A stretch of 64,000 bases of DNA from JACDCY01 sp964350145. GTDB lineage: Bacteria > Gemmatimonadota > Gemmatimonadetes > Gemmatimonadales > Gemmatimonadaceae. The notes beneath the pieces were generated by a model. It ran no database searches and was not told where the DNA came from. It saw only the letters and a list, made by a program, of their open reading frames with translations. Where the stretch lies: NCBI GenBank assembly GCA_964350145.1, contig CAYGJL010000013.1:3591-67590 (forward strand). Direction: 5' to 3'. Made by a program: the position numbers and the translations under genes. This document shows, piece after piece, positions 49,919 to 58,070 of this stretch; the stretch's first letter is position 1; every line of letters starts with the position of its first letter.

Positions 49919-51235
49919 ATGCCCGACAAGCCGAAGGAAGAGAGACGGGAAGCGCCGCGGGCGGAGCGGCAATACGAGCGCACGATTGGAACGCGGCTGC
50001 GGAGCTTCGGCCGCGAGTTGGGTCCCGGCCTTATCACCGGTGCCGCGGACGACGACCCGTCGGGAATCGCGACCTACTCCCAGGCGGGTGCGGCGTTCGG
50101 CTTCGGATTGCTGTGGACGACGATCATCACGCTCCCGCTGATGACAGCGGTGCAGCTGATGTGCGCGCGCATCGGGCTCGTATCGCAGCAGGGACTGGCG
50201 GCCGTGGTGCGGGACCATTATTCGAAGTTCCTGCTCTGGGCGGTGTGCGCGCTGCTGCTGTTCGGCAACGTCGTCAACATCGCGGCCAACCTCGGCGGGA
50301 TGGGCGCCGCGGCCGGGCTGGTCACGGGGCGGAGAAGCATGCTCTGGGTGCCCCTGTTCACCGCGATCACGATCGCGTTCCTGGTGTTCTCGTCGTACCG
50401 GCTGATGAGCTCCGTTCTCAAGTGGCTGGCGTTGGCGCTGTTTGCCTACGTCGCGGCTGCTTTTCTGGCCAAGCCGGATTGGATCGAGGTGCTCAACGGC
50501 ACGCTCCGTCCGCACTTCGCAATGGACCGCCGGTACCTGCTCACGTTCGTCGCCATTCTCGGGACGACCATATCACCGTATCTCTTTTTCTGGCAGGCAG
50601 CGCAGAACGTCGAGCATTACGAGGATGCAGCCGAGCCCGGCCGCCCGCGCCGCGCGATCGAGCGGGAACTCAGGTCCGCGCGTCGAGATGTCGGGGCCGG
50701 GATGCTGATATCGAACGTGATCATGTTCTTCATTATCCTCACCGCCGGCGCGACGCTGCACCCGGCCGGGATCACGACCGTGGACTCCGCGGCGGATGCC
50801 GCCATGGCCCTCGAGCCGCTCGCGGGGAAGGCCGCGGCGCTCGTGTTCTCGATTGGAATCATCGGCACGGGAATGCTCGCAGTTCCGGTGCTGGCTGGCT
50901 CGGCGGCGTACGCGGTGGCGGAAGCGGGGCAGTGGCGGCGGGGGATGAACCGCAAGCCGCGCCAGGCCCATCACTTCTACATCGTCATTGTGCTCGCGAT
51001 GGTGATCGGCATGGGGCTCAATTTCGGCGGGGTGAACCCGATGCGCATGCTGTTCGGCGCCGCCGTTGTAAACGGCGTGCTCGCACCGCCGCTCATCGTC
51101 GTGATCCTGCTCATCTGCAACAACCGCGAGGTGATGGGCGAAAAGCGGAACGGCTGGCTGATCAACACCGGCGGAATCGCCGCCGCGCTGCTCATGGGCG
51201 CGGGCGCGATCACCCTGCTCCTCTCCTGGTGGTAG
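49919..51235 (+). CDS. Nramp-like divalent metal ion transporter with altered metal site
   Basis: The 438-residue protein has about 11 membrane helices and matches the Nramp family overall (GPGLITGAADDDPSGIATYSQ start, VVNIAANLGGM, VLAGSAAYAVAE). In true Mn/Fe transporters TM1 has DPGN and TM6 has MPH; here the equivalents are D46-P-S-G and SPYLFFWQA. The metal-selective methionine is thus missing, as in Nramp-related magnesium or other clades. The cargo is uncertain. The 3' end overlaps the convergent LysM gene by 26 bases. Confidence 0.8.
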   Translation: MPDKPKEERREAPRAERQYERTIGTRLRSFGRELGPGLITGAADDDPSGIATYSQAGAAFGFGLLWTTIITLPLMTAVQLMCARIGLVSQQGLAAVVRDHYSKFLLWAVCALLLFGNVVNIAANLGGMGAAAGLVTGRRSMLWVPLFTAITIAFLVFSSYRLMSSVLKWLALALFAYVAAAFLAKPDWIEVLNGTLRPHFAMDRRYLLTFVAILGTTISPYLFFWQAAQNVEHYEDAAEPGRPRRAIERELRSARRDVGAGMLISNVIMFFIILTAGATLHPAGITTVDSAADAAMALEPLAGKAAALVFSIGIIGTGMLAVPVLAGSAAYAVAEAGQWRRGMNRKPRQAHHFYIVIVLAMVIGMGLNFGGVNPMRMLFGAAVVNGVLAPPLIVVILLICNNREVMGEKRNGWLINTGGIAAALLMGAGAITLLLSWW

Positions 51236-51989
51236 CCGGCTCGGCTGGAGGCTGACGCGGGCCCGGCGGCTTCACGATCATCCGGTCGCCGATGCGGATG
51301 CGCGGACCGGTCAGATTGTTCCACTCCTGTAATCGCTCCACCGTGGTGCCGAAGGTGTTGGCGACGGTGGAGATGGCGTCGCCGCGCTGCACGACGTAAT
51401 GGAGCGGCGCGTTCGCGATCTCGCGCACCTTGGCGCGGAGTTGAGCTTCACGCGCCGCGAGATCGCGTTGGGCTGTGTGCGTGCCGTTGACGTAGGCTTC
51501 GAGCGAGTCCAGCTCCCGGCGGTGTTCGCGCGTGGCGGCGAACGTCGCCGACTGTCCCTCGCGCCTGACCGTCACTCCCGGCGCGGTCAGGAAGAAGACG
51601 CGCCCCGGATCAACCTCCAGAAGGGTGTCGTTGGGGAACTCCTCCACGATGATGGACGGCGGCGCGTCGGCGCTCTCGAGATTGTCCTGGGGAGCTACGC
51701 CGATGAAGACCAGCCGCTCGTCGGTCGCGGCCAGGACACCGTTGGTTCCGCGGAAATAGTCGGCCGGCCGGCGCAGGTACACGTGCGCCTGCCGGTGAAC
51801 CTTCTCGCCGAACCGGAGAGTGCCGCTCGAGAGCTCCCGCTCGGCCAGCTCGCGGGCCTCGGGGATGTCCACCCCGCGCATGAAAAAGAGGTAGCCGAAC
51901 ACGGCTATCCCGATCACCATCGCGAGACTTCCGATCACCAGGCGCCGGACAAGTCGGAACGAGCGGTACAGCCCTTCGGATTCTTTCAT
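51210..51989 (-). CDS. Single-pass membrane protein with C-terminal LysM domain
   Basis: The 259-residue protein has an N-terminal membrane helix (VIGSLAMVIGIAVFGYLFF) and a beta-rich middle. A short coiled segment (RREGQSATFAATREHRRELDSLEAY) comes next, then a LysM motif (YVVQRGDAISTVANTFGTTVERLQEWNNL with GDRMIV), and a Pro-rich end. LysM binds peptidoglycan glycan chains, so the protein probably spans from membrane to cell wall. Its middle part has no family I recognise. It overlaps the 3' end of the Nramp-like gene. Confidence 0.75.
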   Translation of the reverse strand: MKESEGLYRSFRLVRRLVIGSLAMVIGIAVFGYLFFMRGVDIPEARELAERELSSGTLRFGEKVHRQAHVYLRRPADYFRGTNGVLAATDERLVFIGVAPQDNLESADAPPSIIVEEFPNDTLLEVDPGRVFFLTAPGVTVRREGQSATFAATREHRRELDSLEAYVNGTHTAQRDLAAREAQLRAKVREIANAPLHYVVQRGDAISTVANTFGTTVERLQEWNNLTGPRIRIGDRMIVKPPGPRQPPAEPATTRRGAG

Positions 51990-52194
51990 TTGCTGGAATT
52001 TCCCCTGGGGATCTGTCTCGCGAGCACGGGGGCAATCTCCATACCCCGCGATGGATTGTCTCAGGCTCCGTGAATTTCTTGGATTCCCGTTAGCCCTGCT
52101 AGGAGCCGTTTAATCCCCCCGAATTGTATTGCTCTACGGCGTAAATGACGTTACCTTTGTACGTATACCTACAACCGCATTACCCAAAAAGGTC

Positions 52195-52743
52195 ATGGCC
52201 GAGTGGATTGGGCGCGACCTCAAGCGCCTTCGGAAGCTTAGAGGGATGCGTCGCCAGGATGTAGCCGCTCAGCTCCGGCAGCCCGTGTCCGTTTCCACGA
52301 TCCGTAACATCGAGCACGACGAGCGGTACAACGTCTCGCTCGATCTGCTGGGTCAGATCGCCCAGGTCCTGGGCGCGGACGTGCGCATCACGCTGGAGCA
52401 GCGGGAAGTCGAATGGAAGGGACTGACGGAGGAGGCGAAACGGGTGATCGCGAGCGATTACTTCATTCACCTCATCCGGGAGAACCATCCGGACTGTCCG
52501 TTGACGAATTCGCAGATAGGCCGGCGGATGTGGGGGTTCGCGAGCGCCCGTGGGGCCACGCGTGTGCGCGAGCGGAAGCTGGTCAAGAAGGCGCTTAGCT
52601 GGACGGGATTGAAGCGCGCGCCTACGACGGCCGCGGAATACGAAGTATCGGAACACGACGTTGCGGCGATGGAGCGCTACGCTGATCGCCTCGGAAGAGC
52701 ATTCAAGGACCCCAAGGGCCGGATTCTGGTTCCTGTCGCCTGA
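52195..52743 (+). CDS. XRE-type helix-turn-helix regulator with unknown C-domain
   Basis: Of 182 residues, 9-68 form an XRE/Cro helix-turn-helix (DLKRLRKLRGMRRQDVAAQL, SVSTIRNIEHD, VSLDLLGQIAQVLGADV). The rest (about 80-180) is a helical region with QIGRRMWGFASARG and no known fold. It lies just upstream of the SLT gene on the same strand, separated by 32 bases, but the functional link is unclear. ATG at 52195 is preferred; the longer start at 52129 lies in an AT-rich promoter-like stretch. Confidence 0.75.
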   Translation: MAEWIGRDLKRLRKLRGMRRQDVAAQLRQPVSVSTIRNIEHDERYNVSLDLLGQIAQVLGADVRITLEQREVEWKGLTEEAKRVIASDYFIHLIRENHPDCPLTNSQIGRRMWGFASARGATRVRERKLVKKALSWTGLKRAPTTAAEYEVSEHDVAAMERYADRLGRAFKDPKGRILVPVA

Positions 52744-52775
52744 CGGACTTCTCAACCTTGGAAACCAGGACGGAT

Positions 52776-53597
52776 ATGAGCTTCAGTGACGAACGCCGCA
52801 CGACCGGGCAGACTGCGCCCTCGCGCTCGAAGCGCGCGCGGCTAGGCACCGTGCCGCAGATGGGCTTTGCCGCTGCGATGATGCTTGCCGGCGCGGTCTG
52901 GGCCGGTACGGGCGCGGGGACGGTGTATGCCAAGCCCGGCGAGCTGCTGGCGCTGCCCGCGACGGTTGTGAAGCAGACGCTCACGCCGGAAGAGATTCTC
53001 ATTGGTGACGCGACGCCCGATCTTTCGGCTCCGGTCACGCAGCGGATCGCGTTCGTCCTGCGCAAGTTCGCCAAGGATGACCGCGTTGCCGATCGCGCCG
53101 CTACGGCGCTGGTGCGTGAGGCCGCCAGGAAGAACATCGACCCCGTGCTGCTCGTCGGCCTGATGATCACGGAGAACTCCGCCATTGATCCACTGGCGAA
53201 GAGCAGCGTCGGCGCCACCGGGTTGATGCAGGTGATGCCGTTTCACGCCGGCGAGTGGGGCTGCGGCTCGGACAATCTCGTCAACGTCGAATCGAACATC
53301 TGTCACGGCGTCGCGATCCTGGCAGATTACGTCGGCCGCTCGCCCAGGAATCTCCACAAGGCGCTGCTGCGCTACAACGGCTGCGTCCGCGGCACCAACA
53401 CGCCGAACTGCCACACGTATTCATCGAAGGTTTACAAGCACGCCAACAACGCGTCCAAGCTGATGGCGTCGCTGGGCGGTGACGGCCGCGCGTACCGCGC
53501 TCCCACCGGCGCGCCGGCACGCAGGGTGGCCAAGGCACCGGTGAGAACGGCGCCGGTGCGGAAGGGCGTCGTGGGGAAGATCCGACGGACTGGCTGA
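52776..53597 (+). CDS. Lytic transglycosylase (SLT domain), secreted
   Basis: The 273-residue protein has a basic N-terminus and then a signal helix (MGFAAAMMLAGAVWAGTGAGTVYA). The SLT domain follows: catalytic glutamate in LMITENSAIDPLAKSS, VGATGLMQVMPFHAGEW, and the late NGCVRGTNTPNCHTYSSKVYK with two Cys. It cleaves peptidoglycan to 1,6-anhydro products. The C-terminus is basic and Ala/Pro-rich. ATG at 52776 with AGGACGG upstream is better than TTG at 52758. Confidence 0.85.
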   Translation: MSFSDERRTTGQTAPSRSKRARLGTVPQMGFAAAMMLAGAVWAGTGAGTVYAKPGELLALPATVVKQTLTPEEILIGDATPDLSAPVTQRIAFVLRKFAKDDRVADRAATALVREAARKNIDPVLLVGLMITENSAIDPLAKSSVGATGLMQVMPFHAGEWGCGSDNLVNVESNICHGVAILADYVGRSPRNLHKALLRYNGCVRGTNTPNCHTYSSKVYKHANNASKLMASLGGDGRAYRAPTGAPARRVAKAPVRTAPVRKGVVGKIRRTG

Positions 53598-53614
53598 TCG
53601 TCTAGCAAGTACCA

Positions 53615-53635
53615 TGAGCCCGCGGCGCGGGCTCA
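53615..53635. terminator. GC-rich hairpin after the SLT gene
   Basis: TGAGCCCGC pairs perfectly with GCGGGCTCA (9-bp stem, 3-base loop). It begins 18 bases after the SLT stop and lies 21 bases before the EamA start. It has no T run, so it is a candidate pause, attenuator or RNA-stability hairpin rather than a proven terminator. Confidence 0.55.
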
Positions 53636-53656
53636 CCGGCACGGTATAATTCCGCG

Positions 53657-54592
53657 ATGCAACGGCCCCACCCCGAGGCTGCGCTCGCCCTAGCTGTCGT
53701 CGGCATCTCCGTCGCCGCGCCGCTCGTCCGGCTGTCGGATGCACACCCCATAGCGATCGCATTCTGGCGGCTGGCGTTCTCGCTTGCCTTCGTGCTCATC
53801 GCGCTGCTTGCCACAGGGACCTGGCGCGAGCTCCGGGCGCTCACGCGGACCGAGCTGATGATCGGGATCGCCGCCGGCGTGATGCTGGCCGTGCACTTCT
53901 GGTCGTGGAACGCGTCGGTCGATCTCACCACCATCGCCGCCTCCACCACTCTGGTCAGCCTGCAGCCTGCCATCGTCGCCGTTCTTTCAGCCATTTTGTT
54001 GCGGGAGCGGCCGCGGGCTGTGCAGGTCGCGGGAATCCTCATCGCGCTCGCAGGCGCGTTCGTGATCAGCACGCCCGCTCTCTACTCGGGAGCGGCGGCA
54101 GTGAGCCCCAACGCGCCACTCGGGAACGCGCTCGCGCTGCTCGGCGCAATCACCGCGTCCATCTATTATCTGAGCGGCAGGCGGCTGCGCACCGGACTCG
54201 GCCTCTGGCCTTACGTCGCTGTCGTGTACGGCGCGTGCTTCGCGTCGCTCGCGGTGATAGCCGCGGCGTCGGGGGTGGATCTCGCGCCCCAGCCGGCCCG
54301 GGAGATCTGGATATTCCTGGGGCTCGCGGTGGGACCGATGCTCCTGGGCCACACGGCGATGAACTACGCGCTCCGCTACCGGCCGGCGTACGTCGTCAAT
54401 CTCACGGTGCTCGCCGAGCCGGTAGGAGCGACGCTTATTGCCGCGGCACTTCCCGGCATTCGCGAGATTCCGCCGCTGTCCACCATGGCCGGGGGCGCTG
54501 TGATACTCGCCGGTGTCGTCCTGACCGTCCTCGGCGAGCGAGCCGGCAAGCGCGGCGATGCCGCCGTTTATACTACAGAGGCAGCTGGATAA
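53657..54592 (+). CDS. EamA/DMT-family transporter
   Basis: The 311-residue protein has ten membrane helices in two EamA halves: APLVRLSDAHPIAIAFWRLAFS and SLQPAIVAVLSAILLRERPRA in the first, ALALLGAITASIYYLSGRRL and LTVLAEPVGATLIAAALPG in the second. Members of the drug/metabolite transporter superfamily export amino acids or other metabolites. The substrate is not known. The secreted M14 carboxypeptidase gene starts 26 bases later on the same strand. Confidence 0.85.
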   Translation: MQRPHPEAALALAVVGISVAAPLVRLSDAHPIAIAFWRLAFSLAFVLIALLATGTWRELRALTRTELMIGIAAGVMLAVHFWSWNASVDLTTIAASTTLVSLQPAIVAVLSAILLRERPRAVQVAGILIALAGAFVISTPALYSGAAAVSPNAPLGNALALLGAITASIYYLSGRRLRTGLGLWPYVAVVYGACFASLAVIAAASGVDLAPQPAREIWIFLGLAVGPMLLGHTAMNYALRYRPAYVVNLTVLAEPVGATLIAAALPGIREIPPLSTMAGGAVILAGVVLTVLGERAGKRGDAAVYTTEAAG

Positions 54593-54618
54593 CTCCACCG
54601 TTTCCCTCAGATAGACTC

Positions 54619-57366
54619 ATGAGACTCATTCTCCGCGGTTCGCTCGCCCTGTGTGTCGCACTCATTGCCTCGCTCCCGGCCGGCGCGCAGCTCCCGGTCA
54701 CCACGCCCCGGCAGCAGTTCGGCCACGGCTTGGGCGACGACTACTTCCTCGCCAATTACCGGCAGGTCGCGGACTACTGGCGGAAGATCGACGCCGAGTC
54801 GGAACGCGTCCGGGTCGAGCAGATCGGCGTGACGAGCGAAGGCCGTCCGATGCTGATGGCCGTGATCACCGCCCCGGAAAACCACGCGAAGCTCGGCCGC
54901 TACCGGGAGATCGCGCGCACTCTCGCGCGCGCGGACGGAATCTCCGACGAGCAGGCCCGCACCCTGGCCGCGGAAGGGCGCGCCGTGGTGTGGATAGACG
55001 GCGGGCTACACGCCAGCGAGGTGCTCGGCGCACAGCAACTGACGGAGCTGGTGTACGAGCTGGCGAGCGGCACCGATGCCGAAACGACTCGTTTTCTGAA
55101 CGACGTGATCGTGCTCGCGGTACACGCCAACCCGGATGGCCACGACCTGCTCGCCGACTGGTACATGCGCCGGAGCGACACGCTGCAGCGCTCCACGCGC
55201 GGCGTCCCGCGGCTGTACCACAAGTACATCGGGCACGACAACAACCGCGATTCTTTCATGGCGTCGCAGCTCGAGACGCAGGCGATGGACAGCGTGATGT
55301 TCCGCGCCTGGTATCCGCAGATCATGTATAACCATCATCAGACGGCGCCGGCCGGAACGATCATGTTCGCGCCGCCGTTCCGCGATCCGTTCAACTACAA
55401 CTTCGATCCGCTGGTCGTGACGATGCTCGACCAGGTCGGATCGGCGATGCACAGCAGAATGATCGCCGAGGGGAAGCCGGGCACCGTCATGCGCGGGGGC
55501 GCGAACTTCTCCACCTGGTGGAACGGAGGGCTGCGCACGACCGTGTACTTCCACAACATGGTCGGCCTGCTGACCGAGACGTTCGGCCATCCCACGCCGA
55601 GCTGGATCGACCTCGTGCCGCGGCGCCTGCTGCCCAGCGGCAGCCTGCCGTTTCCGATCGAGCCGCAGCTCTGGCGCTTCCGCCAGTCCATGGACTACGA
55701 GCGCACCGCCAATCGCGCGGTGCTCGATTTCGCGTCGAAGCACCGCGAGCAGCTGCTGTACAACATCTATAGAATGGGGCGCAACTCCATCGAGCGCGGT
55801 AGCCGCGACCATTGGACGAGCACGCCGGACCGCGTCGCCGAGCTGAGCGATGTCGTCGGCGGCGATACCGTTAACCAGACGCCGGCGGAGATCCAGCGGT
55901 ATGTGGCGACCTTCAGGAAGCCGGAGGACCGCGACCCGCGCGGCTACATCATCACCGCGGACCAACGCGACTTCGCGACGGCGACCAAGTTTGTCAACAC
56001 GCTGATCAAGCTGGGCGTCACCGTGCAGCGCGCGACGACGCCGTTCTCGGTGTCGGGGAAGAGTTATCCCGCCGGCTCGTTCGTCGTGCTCGCGGCGCAG
56101 GCGTTCCGGCCGCACGTGCGCGACATGTTCGAGCCGCAGAATCACCCCAACGACATTCCCTATCCCGGCGGGGCGCCGACTGCGCCGTACGACGCGGCGG
56201 GATGGACGCTCGCGTACCAGATGGGCGTGGCGTTCGACCGCATCCTGGACGGATTCACGGGCCCGTTCGAGCCGATCACCGGCTTCGCACCCGTGCCGCG
56301 GGGAAGTGTCGCGCAGGTCCCGGGCGCGCCTGGCTATCTGCTCGGACACGAGAGCAATGACGCGTTCGTGGCGGTGAACCGGCTGCTCGCAGCGGATCAC
56401 GATGTGTATTGGCTGCGCGACAGCGTCCGCGCGGCCGACGGTAGCCTGGGTGAAGGTGCGTATTACGTCCCGGCCGGCGCGGCCGTGCTGCCGATTCTCC
56501 GGCAGGTCGCTGCCGAGAAGGGCCTGACGATCCGCGCTGCACAGCGCGCTCCTGCCGCGGGCGCTGCGGTGAAGCTGCGGGCGGTGCGCGTCGCGCTATG
56601 GGACACTTACGGCGGGTCGATGCCGTCCGGATGGACGCGCTGGCTGCTCGAGCAGTTCGAGTTTCCATTCACGGTGGTGTATCCGCCGGACCTCGACGCC
56701 GGCGATCTGCGCGACCGGTTCGACGTCATCATTCTTCCCGACGACGCGGAGATTCTGGATTCCGGGTCGAGAAGGGACGCGCGCGACATCGCGTCCGCGA
56801 CTCCCCCGGAGGATGCGCCGCCGCAGTGGCGCGCTCGCGGTGGATTCATTTCGGAGACAATCACCGTACCGCGCCTGCGGGAATTTCTGGAGGCCGGCGG
56901 CCGGATCCTGGCGATAGGCGGCGCTACGGAGCTGGCGTTCTCACTCGGCCTGCCCGTGGAAGACGCGCTGACGGATTCCGCGGGGCGCGGGTTGCAGCGG
57001 TCGGCGTACTACGTTCCCGGCTCCATCCTGCGAGCGCGCGTAGACAACACGCATCCGCTGGCGCACGGCATGCCGCGGTACGCGGACGTGTTCTTCAACA
57101 ACAGTCCCTCGTTCCGGCTGGCGGAGGGCGCGACCCAGCAGGGCGTCAGGCGCGTGGCGTGGTTCGATTCAGCGACTCCGCTGCGCAGCGGGTGGGCGTG
57201 GGGTCAGCGGCACCTGCGGAACGCGGCGGCGATCGTCGAGGCGCAGGTGGGGCAGGGCACGCTGGTGCTGTACGGGCCAGAGGTGTTGTTCCGCGCGCAG
57301 CCGCACGGCACGTTCAAGCTACTGTTCAACGGAATCCACTATGGGGGAGCTCAGGCATGGAAGTAG
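54619..57366 (+). CDS. Secreted M14-family zinc carboxypeptidase with C-terminal GATase1-like domain
   Basis: The 915-residue protein has a signal peptide (LILRGSLALCVALIASLPAGA). The M14 domain (about residues 35-350) shows the zinc motif DGGLHASEVLGAQQ and NPDGHD, then HDNNRDSFM and a downstream NHHQT histidine. A middle region links to a DJ-1/GATase1-like fold from about residue 650 (VRVALWDTYGGSMPSGW to VIILPDDAEI, with GGRILAIGGATEL). This large two-domain peptidase type is common in Gemmatimonadota and Bacteroidetes. It probably degrades peptides outside the cell. The YceI gene overlaps its end. Confidence 0.85.
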   Translation: MRLILRGSLALCVALIASLPAGAQLPVTTPRQQFGHGLGDDYFLANYRQVADYWRKIDAESERVRVEQIGVTSEGRPMLMAVITAPENHAKLGRYREIARTLARADGISDEQARTLAAEGRAVVWIDGGLHASEVLGAQQLTELVYELASGTDAETTRFLNDVIVLAVHANPDGHDLLADWYMRRSDTLQRSTRGVPRLYHKYIGHDNNRDSFMASQLETQAMDSVMFRAWYPQIMYNHHQTAPAGTIMFAPPFRDPFNYNFDPLVVTMLDQVGSAMHSRMIAEGKPGTVMRGGANFSTWWNGGLRTTVYFHNMVGLLTETFGHPTPSWIDLVPRRLLPSGSLPFPIEPQLWRFRQSMDYERTANRAVLDFASKHREQLLYNIYRMGRNSIERGSRDHWTSTPDRVAELSDVVGGDTVNQTPAEIQRYVATFRKPEDRDPRGYIITADQRDFATATKFVNTLIKLGVTVQRATTPFSVSGKSYPAGSFVVLAAQAFRPHVRDMFEPQNHPNDIPYPGGAPTAPYDAAGWTLAYQMGVAFDRILDGFTGPFEPITGFAPVPRGSVAQVPGAPGYLLGHESNDAFVAVNRLLAADHDVYWLRDSVRAADGSLGEGAYYVPAGAAVLPILRQVAAEKGLTIRAAQRAPAAGAAVKLRAVRVALWDTYGGSMPSGWTRWLLEQFEFPFTVVYPPDLDAGDLRDRFDVIILPDDAEILDSGSRRDARDIASATPPEDAPPQWRARGGFISETITVPRLREFLEAGGRILAIGGATELAFSLGLPVEDALTDSAGRGLQRSAYYVPGSILRARVDNTHPLAHGMPRYADVFFNNSPSFRLAEGATQQGVRRVAWFDSATPLRSGWAWGQRHLRNAAAIVEAQVGQGTLVLYGPEVLFRAQPHGTFKLLFNGIHYGGAQAWK

Positions 57367-57968
57367 GCTCACGCTACGCGCTCACCGCTCTGCTCATTGG
57401 ACTCGCGACCCCCGCGCTCGCCCAGAACCCCGCCGGCGCGCCCGCCCAAGCCGCGGCCAACAGCTGGCGGATAGATCGCGGTCATTCCGAGCTGACCTTC
57501 TCCATTCGCCACATGGTCAGCCGCGTGCGCGGCCAGTTCAACAATTGGAGCGGCACCATCACCGGCGACCTCACCGACTGGGAGGGCGCGGTAGTTGACG
57601 TGACGATCGACGCGGCGAGCGTGGACACCAACCACGAGCGGCGGGACGCCGACCTGCGCGGCAAGGATCACTTCGAGGTGGAGACGTATCCCACGATCAC
57701 GTTCAAGAGCACGAAGATCGAGCGGAACGGCGACGGCCTGCGCATGACCGGCGACCTGACGATGCGCGGAGTCACGCGTCCGGTGGTGCTCGAGGGTCAG
57801 CTGATCGGCACGGTGCAGGACCGCGGTCGGACACGCGTCGGCTTCGAGGCTTCGACGACGATCAATCGCAAGGACTTCGGCCTGGTGTGGAACCGCGCGG
57901 TCGAGGCCGGTGGATGGCTGATCGGGGACGAGGTGAAGATCGACATCTCGGTGGCGGCGGTCAAGTAG
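57357..57968 (+). CDS. YceI-family periplasmic lipid/isoprenoid-binding protein
   Basis: The 203-residue protein has a signal peptide (LTALLIGLATPALAQ) and the YceI lipocalin-like barrel: WRIDRGHSELTFSIRHMVSRVRG, VDVTIDAASVDTNHERRDADLRG, YPTITFKSTKI, MTGDLTMRGVTRPVVLEG, FEASTTINRKDFGLVW. Such proteins bind polyisoprenoids or similar lipids in the periplasm. Its ATG lies 10 bases before the end of the M14 gene. The TAG stop sits at the left end of the family B foldback. Confidence 0.9.
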   Translation: MEVGSRYALTALLIGLATPALAQNPAGAPAQAAANSWRIDRGHSELTFSIRHMVSRVRGQFNNWSGTITGDLTDWEGAVVDVTIDAASVDTNHERRDADLRGKDHFEVETYPTITFKSTKIERNGDGLRMTGDLTMRGVTRPVVLEGQLIGTVQDRGRTRVGFEASTTINRKDFGLVWNRAVEAGGWLIGDEVKIDISVAAVK

Positions 57969-58070
57969 TGATTGGTGATTCGTGATTAGTGATTCGTAAC
58001 TGATCACGACAGAGCGTTATTCTGGGCAGTGGGCGCTTCGGCTAATCACCAATCACCAATCACGAATCAC
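57967..58070. repeat. Heptad foldback (family B, GTGATTN words) between convergent stops
   Basis: The left arm is a 7-base repeat (GTGATTG GTGATTC, from 57969) and the right arm its complement (CCAATCA CGAATCA, ending at about 58070). The element begins within the YceI stop and contains the TGA stop of the convergent ABC transporter (58067-58069). The loop (about 58005-58040) is unrelated. It probably acts as a hairpin at the 3' ends of both transcripts. Confidence 0.9.

Noticed and set aside
53905..54618. Long N-terminal extension of the M14 peptidase frame
   Set aside because: It lies entirely over the EamA gene in another frame. The signal peptide begins at 54619.
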